49,420 nucleotides of DNA, taken from assembly GCA_900660155.1 (NCBI GenBank), contig CABFPE010000182.1, forward strand, positions 50,095-99,514. The letters run 5' to 3'. The notes under the pieces were generated by a model. That model saw nothing but the letters and a program-made list of their open reading frames with translations, had not been told where the DNA came from and did not search any database. This document shows positions 44,030-49,420 of this stretch, piece after piece (position 1 is the first letter of the stretch; each line of letters opens with the position of its first letter). The position numbers and the translations under genes were made by a program. The DNA comes from Hofstenia miamia. Lineage: Eukaryota; Xenacoelomorpha; Acoela; Hofsteniidae.

Positions 44030-44560
44030 GGATGTTTCAGTACACCTCGCGGATTATTCTTTGATGAAAATTTGTATTGAAAAATGCAAGTATTGCTCGT
44101 TCATCTGTTGGATGATTGATCCATAAGCAGAAGATCGAGGGAAAACAGACTATGTCTCTAAAAACGCTACTTCCGGTCTAAAAATGTACGTGCTGGTAGG
44201 GGGTCTTTGAACTTTTGGTTGAATATGCGATGAGCTTTTTCACAGTCAAATGCAATGGAAAGACAACCAGTGGCAATGGCTACCGATCTGAATCTGGAAT
44301 AAATCAAACTTATCAAGGAATCTACGCCAAAGAATTTCAACAACAGCTTCGAATTTCATTTTTCAAATTTCCTAATCTGTTATGATGCACGATGATTTCA
44401 TAGAAATATAAAAATAATAAAACAAATCTGGGCCACATCATGCATTCAAACAATGGTAAAATCCTGCATTAAACGTTTTGGCAAATATTGGTTTGACAGG
44501 TCATGGATACTGCAACGCAAAAATAAGGTCTGGCCTTAAAGCTGGTTTTTAAGTGCGAAC
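44030..44560 (+). mobile_element. Possible mariner/Tc1-like remnant
   Basis: Begins with ACAGGATGTTTCA, like many mariner-type ends. A plus frame near 44460-44540 reads MVKSCIKRFGKYWFDRSW, resembling the helix-turn-helix linker (IKRFxxTG) of these transposases. No right end was seen. Confidence 0.25.
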
Positions 44561-44576
44561 GAAGTAAATAGAAACA

Positions 44577-44578
<2 letters not shown>

Positions 44579-44667
<89 letters not shown>

Positions 44668-44668
44668 T
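44579..44668. repeat. (TA)n microsatellite
   Basis: About 90 bases of TA with two AA interruptions. Confidence 0.95.
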
Positions 44669-44753
44669 GTACATACTCACTTAAAAATCACTTATGTTAA
44701 ATGCATCCTGACTCATCAAAATAATGTAACATCAGTCTCATATTTTAGTCATA

Positions 44754-45606
44754 CCCAGTCAAAACTGATGTTCTGCAGATGTCTCATTAGGTTATCGCTG
44801 ATACATCTCATGAGATAACATTGATATGCCAAGTGAGAATTAATGTACGCTTTTAGCGATGTAAAAATAATTTGTGCAAAATGTCAGCACTAACTGAGAA
44901 TTGTTTGAAAATTAGTAAAACTCCTTTTTAATTTATAATCTATTATGTTGCATTAAAAAAATGATTTCAAATTTTTTTAATTTAAATTTATTATTGCCAA
45001 AATTATGACCAAATTGCTAAAGATATATCCGATGTTTTAAAGCTATCATTCATACGAAATAAATTAGTAATTATATTTTGAAATGAAATTCATTATCAAT
45101 ACTAGCGGTATTGTGTTAGTTATTGATAGTTTTGACTGTGCAAAATGTCTTTGCGTTTCTAATTGCTTTGCTATTTGCATTCTTATATGTATCTGTGCCA
45201 AACAATTGGGTCTGCAGAATCTTATGTGTTCTTTGTAGTATCTTAGTCATTGTCATTTAATAAATTTGCTAATGATAATCTGTTATATGCATTAAAAACG
45301 CATTGAAATAGTGTTATAAATGGTGTCGTTGTGAGGGTAATTAACCTATCTCGCTTTCTGCTATACTCAAAATATCTCACTGTGATACAACATCAAACAT
45401 ATCTGTTTAGACAACTTGAGAACGTCTTATTGGGACATATGGTGTCTCAATGAGACCTCCTAGAGATATTATTTTGGACGGAAATTAAGACAGATTTAGG
45501 ATCATTTTAGGATGTATTGTGATGTCTCATGATATTGCTAGGATGGCAATTATGTCGCAGTGAGATCTTTATAGGATATCGCGGGGATTTCTCATTTTTA
45601 TCTGGG
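44754..45606. mobile_element. Possible TA-flanked MITE with GTCTCA palindromes
   Basis: The left end CCCAGTCAAAACTGA and right end (complement) CCCAGATAAAAATGA agree at 12 of 15 and are flanked by TA on both sides (44752-44753 and 45607-45608). The interior repeats TCTCA/TGAGA many times, including palindromes at 44805-44816 and 45444-45456. No coding sequence. Confidence 0.4.
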
Positions 45607-45608
45607 TA

Positions 45609-46874
45609 AGATCATTATGTAGAATTTTGAAATAAATATAAGAAAATGATATATTTTTGTTAAATTTTATGCTAAAATGTATATGTAGTATTCACTATTT
45701 AGCATTTAATACTGATATGGACTAATTCGACTACGAAAAACTAATTAATAAAACTGACTTATTGCCTGTTTTCTGAAAAATTCAGTAATGCTTAGGTTTA
45801 TGCTGTTAATTTTATTTAAAAATTTTTAGAAATTATATTTATATGATTTATATTTTCTGCAACGAAAAACTATTTTTTGGAAAAAAAGTCAAAATCATGA
45901 AATTTTAATGCAAATTTCAACCTCTTTCTCATATGTCTTCTTAAGTTCACAAGCGATACTTTCATGTTCAATTTATTTACTTAGAATGCTATTAGTGGCA
46001 TTGAATAGATGAGATTTGGGATAGCTCTTTTTTATATTCCTAAAATATCCAAGAGTAATGCAAGCTAAGCATTTCCTTAAATTTTATTATGTAGAGTGTA
46101 AAATAGCCACCTCCTTTCAGCAATTTTACATAATTTCAATATTTTATATGTATTGATATAAAGCAATATTTTATTAACCAATCAGAACCGACATCTTATC
46201 AAACTTTCTGGTGCATTAAAGTAGATCATTGCTATTTACTAGTCGGAAGAAATTACACGCATTTTTTTGAATGATTGACAATTGTTAAAGTATTAAGCTT
46301 CTAAATATATTTAAGGAAATGAACAGTGTTTCACAAATTCCAACTTTAGTTTGTGTTATAATTATTTTAGATCTTCAAAAATGCAAGCAGTTACTGAAAA
46401 ATAAGTTTTGTACTTACATCTGTTATCATACACCAAAAGAAAATATTAAGCAGGAAACCTACAGTTAAGCATCATTTAATGCCGACCATAAAAATAATCT
46501 ATTGGTAATAGTTTCATTATTTATAAAATTCAGCATTATCAGATTGTTTATTCAATGATTTCAATGTTTATTAATTCACTTTGAAATTTTCGTTTCTTTT
46601 TTTGGAACTCTAACAAAAATGTGATTCACAGTTTTAGAAAACTACAATTTTCAGATTTTTGAGATGAAGAAACACATTGCAAGAATTTGATAATTGTGAA
46701 AAATACCCATAAATATTGATATTATATTGAATGGAATAAAGTTAAAATTTTGTTTAAATGTCTTTTGAAAAATGAACTTCTCGTCTTTTCATTTGGGCCA
46801 AAATGCTGTTATTAATGTATTAATATTATTAATTGATTTTTAAATTAAAATTAATTTTTTGAATAAAATCTTAC
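45609..46874. other. AT-rich sequence, no exon found
   Basis: Would be the first intron of the receptor gene described next, if that call is right. No coding segment was recognised. Confidence 0.4.
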
Positions 46875-47103
46875 CCATTGATCTTATAATACCAGTACGA
46901 ATGCCGAATTGAAAGCACACACCGCAATCCCAAAAGGCTAGCACCTGCATAAATGCTAAAAAGCTGGTTTTTGGTTCAATACGTTTGCAGGTGATTATTA
47001 TAAAAACATTCAGAAAACCACCGACAATTCCAATTCCTCCATTGCTCATGCTGACCCATGTTGCCAAAATGTAGTCAAATTGTTCAGTTAGCGTCGAGTT
47101 CAT
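46875..47103 (-). CDS. Putative seven-transmembrane receptor, first exon
   Basis: ATG at 47103, 76 codons, then a GTAAGA donor after ATGG (exon ends 46875, phase 1). The short N-terminus MNSTLTEQ has an N-S-T glycosylation site. A first membrane span follows (IGIVGGFLNVFIIITC), then a basic-charged turn CKRIEPKTS, then a second span (FLAFMQVLAFWDCGVCFQF) with the LAxxD pattern of rhodopsin-like receptor helix 2. The GN of helix 1 is replaced by GGFLN. The order and turn length fit a class A GPCR, ligand unknown. The rest of the gene was not found downstream. A different two-span membrane protein is possible. Confidence 0.5.
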
Positions 47104-47663
47104 TTTGAGGTTCAGTTGGGACTTTCGAAATATTTACACCACAATGTCGTCATTGATTGGATAATTTTTTGCTTGTTAATTATTGTTGAATTTAGAATTA
47201 ACAATTTATAATGCTTTCGCTACAATTTTATGTGCAATACAACATTATCCTCAAGGGATTAGTAGAAGAGGGTTATATGCTTTTCCGATTACATCAAACC
47301 GATTATTTTTAAATTTGCAACTCAAAATTTTTTATTTAGCCATTAGAAATTTATTCCCTTTCATCATTTCAGAGTGATTAGAGAAGAATATGAATCAGCT
47401 ATAAAGGTTTAAGTAAAATTCATTCGATTTTTATCAATACTTCTGTTTAATGAATAAAATTCAGAATGAATATCACTAATTTGCTTAATACATTATAGTG
47501 TTCAATTGTTTTAAATTACCTCAATTAAACATCCTAAAATTCTTTCCACAGCAATAGTTAAATGCTATTGAAACACAAATAGAAAATTCAAATTTTTTAG
47601 CATGTACACTTGCAGAGGTAACACATTTTATCCCCTTTTATATGTGTACTGAGGAATACAACT

Positions 47664-47822
47664 TTAAAAGTTTTCTGCAAGAATTGTTATTTTTCCACAT
47701 GCAATCCCAAAGAACATTAAAATATTCCATTTCTTGTCTTTCACTCGCAGCTTCAGAATATTCCAAGTATGCTCAAGGACTTTCATATCCAGGGAACACA
47801 CAATCCAAATTTGGAGCAGAGT
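47664..47822 (-). pseudogene. Tc1/mariner-like transposase C-terminal remnant
   Basis: The minus frame reads CSLDMKVLEHTWNILKLRVK then a TAA at 47666-47664. It resembles the SPDLNPIEHxWxxLKxRV block holding the catalytic acidic residue of Tc1-like transposases. P and N of the block are lost and upstream motifs are not visible. Confidence 0.45.
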
Positions 47823-49420
47823 AATTCTAGAATTTTTATAATTTCCGGGGATAATTGTGAAATGAAATTAAGAGCGCTCTTTTGTTGAAATAAAAAGTTA
47901 ACCCCTATGATGAGAGCTACCCACAACTTCATTATTTTCTGTCTTGACTAATATCGATGTTTCAGTGGACATGAACCAGTACTCGATGCCCTGATTAATA
48001 AAATGCAGCCCTTACCATAGGTTTTGCTTTATCGTGGGTAAGAATTTGTCAAATACTTTGAGTTGCAAAGTAGAAAACCATCCGATGGAAGTTTCTAACA
48101 AATTTCAATTTTTCAGACTGTATTTTAAAGATGGTATGCACCATAAAAGCAGACTTTTCTCGTGTGCTAAAGTAAGTTTTTAAGAAGCTCTAATTGGCCT
48201 ACATTGACACCAAATAATACACCGACCAACATACTAATAGCACAGTCACATGGTGAAAAAGTGGTCGAGACGTCCTTTTGTTGAAATTTTATGGGTCTTC
48301 CTAATCCGATTTAACAACTATTTGGTCACTGTATGAATAGGGCTTATGTATTTCTCCAATTGAGATTTTTGACAAACCAGTAGATCTAGAATAGTCTTTC
48401 TGATTGATATTTTACCGGATTAAATTTTATCATTAATTCCTTCAAATTTACTGGAATATTTTGGCCCTTGTACTTTTCTAATAAAAGTTTATATGATGAA
48501 AATATCAGACAAAATGAAGTTACACAATTTGCGTTATCTAATTTGTTTTAATACCTTCTAAAAATAGCCTGTAGGTAGTTGAACATCTATTACAAATTGT
48601 TAAATAATATTAAAAGGATTAGAATGCCAAGATTGGAACAGTATTAGAATGTTCTGTGCTTGTAAATGCTCATTGAGAATAACTAAGAATGCTCGAAGTT
48701 TGATTTAGCATATCTAGCTCATATATTTTAAGCATTTGACATTGAAATTCTCTAAAACCAGACACATTATTCAAGCACATGTCTCTAAAAAATTCGGTGT
48801 TTTTTTTCTAAGTTATACCTTGTATCCTGATTTCTGAACCAAGAGTTATCTCAATTACATGGCTGCGCATAGTTTCTTATTTTGTAGAATTTTTCTAAAG
48901 GACTTCTACAGCTGATGTACCGATGTGTGAGACAATAGCAATATGATATAATAAATAAGATAAAAATATCTCCAAGTACTTGTTCGGTACAATGTTGTCC
49001 GCATTTGAAATGAGATACCAAGAAGTATGTTTGATCAATATCTTTAAGCAAAATATTACCTGGTTTCTCTCATTTAATTCAACTTTGTCTTCCCAAATCA
49101 GGCCAAATCTAGATGTTAGTAATTTAGCCAATCATAGTCAAGTTTTCTACCTCGATAAGAAATTAGTGACAGCATACCTAAGTTTACTAGCTGTTTTTAT
49201 GGTTTAGGTCATAGTTGCCAAATCAGTATTAGGTCTATTTCAGAAATGGGCCGGTTTCTGGTAGGATTTAATAAAGAACATCTTGCACACTAATTTTTTA
49301 AATTTTATTAAATTTAATTCTTGTGTGTTACTTAGAGTGTGTATATATAATATATATTGCTGGATGGTGTGACTAGCTGCACAGAAAGCGTTGGCGCAGA
49401 AGTACTACAACCAGTTTTTC
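47823..49420. other. Unassigned sequence to the window end
   Basis: AT-rich. Overlapping open frames at 48851-49207 on both strands have no recognisable domain. A TATATAATATATA patch lies at 49342-49358. Confidence 0.45.

Noticed and set aside
1..49420. CRISPR arrays, tRNA or rRNA genes
   Set aside because: None visible; repeats here are transposon ends and microsatellites.

Overview
This is a metazoan nuclear window. It is AT-rich (roughly two thirds A+T by eye), genes are split by GT-AG introns, and about half of the sequence is decaying transposons. Two introns of only 41-43 nt beside kilobase introns, a lipase gene of four exons and the repeat mix suggest an invertebrate, perhaps an arthropod; I cannot name the species. 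No tRNA, rRNA, CRISPR or bacterial-type operon was seen.

Layout. 1-5806 (+): the 3' half of the mitochondrial trifunctional enzyme alpha subunit (HADHA), seven exons with an intact frame to the stop. 6021-8785: a complete, GC-rich hAT transposon with perfect 14-bp terminal repeats, a perfect 8-bp target duplication and a three-exon transposase that reads through without a break. 9350-17460: a nested retroelement block. Inverted Penelope-like element (PLE) ends lie at both sides, a 13-bp direct repeat flanks it, and several non-LTR retrotransposons (LINEs A, B, G, H) sit inside; a 1000-N gap and one single-N join interrupt it. 17461-20160: nothing recognised. 20160-27260: a second LINE graveyard (LINE C with endonuclease and RT, a LINE B copy, an esterase-type ORF1, another RT). 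28475-32288 (-): a complete acid-lipase gene of 390 codons. 32340-42110: mostly empty, with a cystatin-like broken fragment and two apparently nested non-autonomous hAT elements. 42115-42276 (-): the last exon of a protein kinase C-type AGC kinase. 42391-43121: another short hAT element. 44030-45606: DNA-transposon remnants and a TA microsatellite. 46875-47103 (-): first exon of a putative seven-transmembrane receptor. 47664-47822 (-): a Tc1-like transposase tail. The rest is unassigned.

How the parts relate. The host genes (fatty-acid beta-oxidation, lysosomal/secreted lipase, kinase, receptor) are neighbours, not an operon. The most distinctive content is in the mobile DNA: (i) three different LINE copies carry a 2A-like NPGP ribosome-skipping motif directly after a hydrophobic segment and before the endonuclease; (ii) two LINE families end in the same kind of 3' hairpin but with different short-repeat tails; (iii) the hAT element looks recent and possibly functional, with base composition unlike its surroundings. 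Some apparent duplications and strand switches sit exactly at single N bases and are best read as assembly joins.
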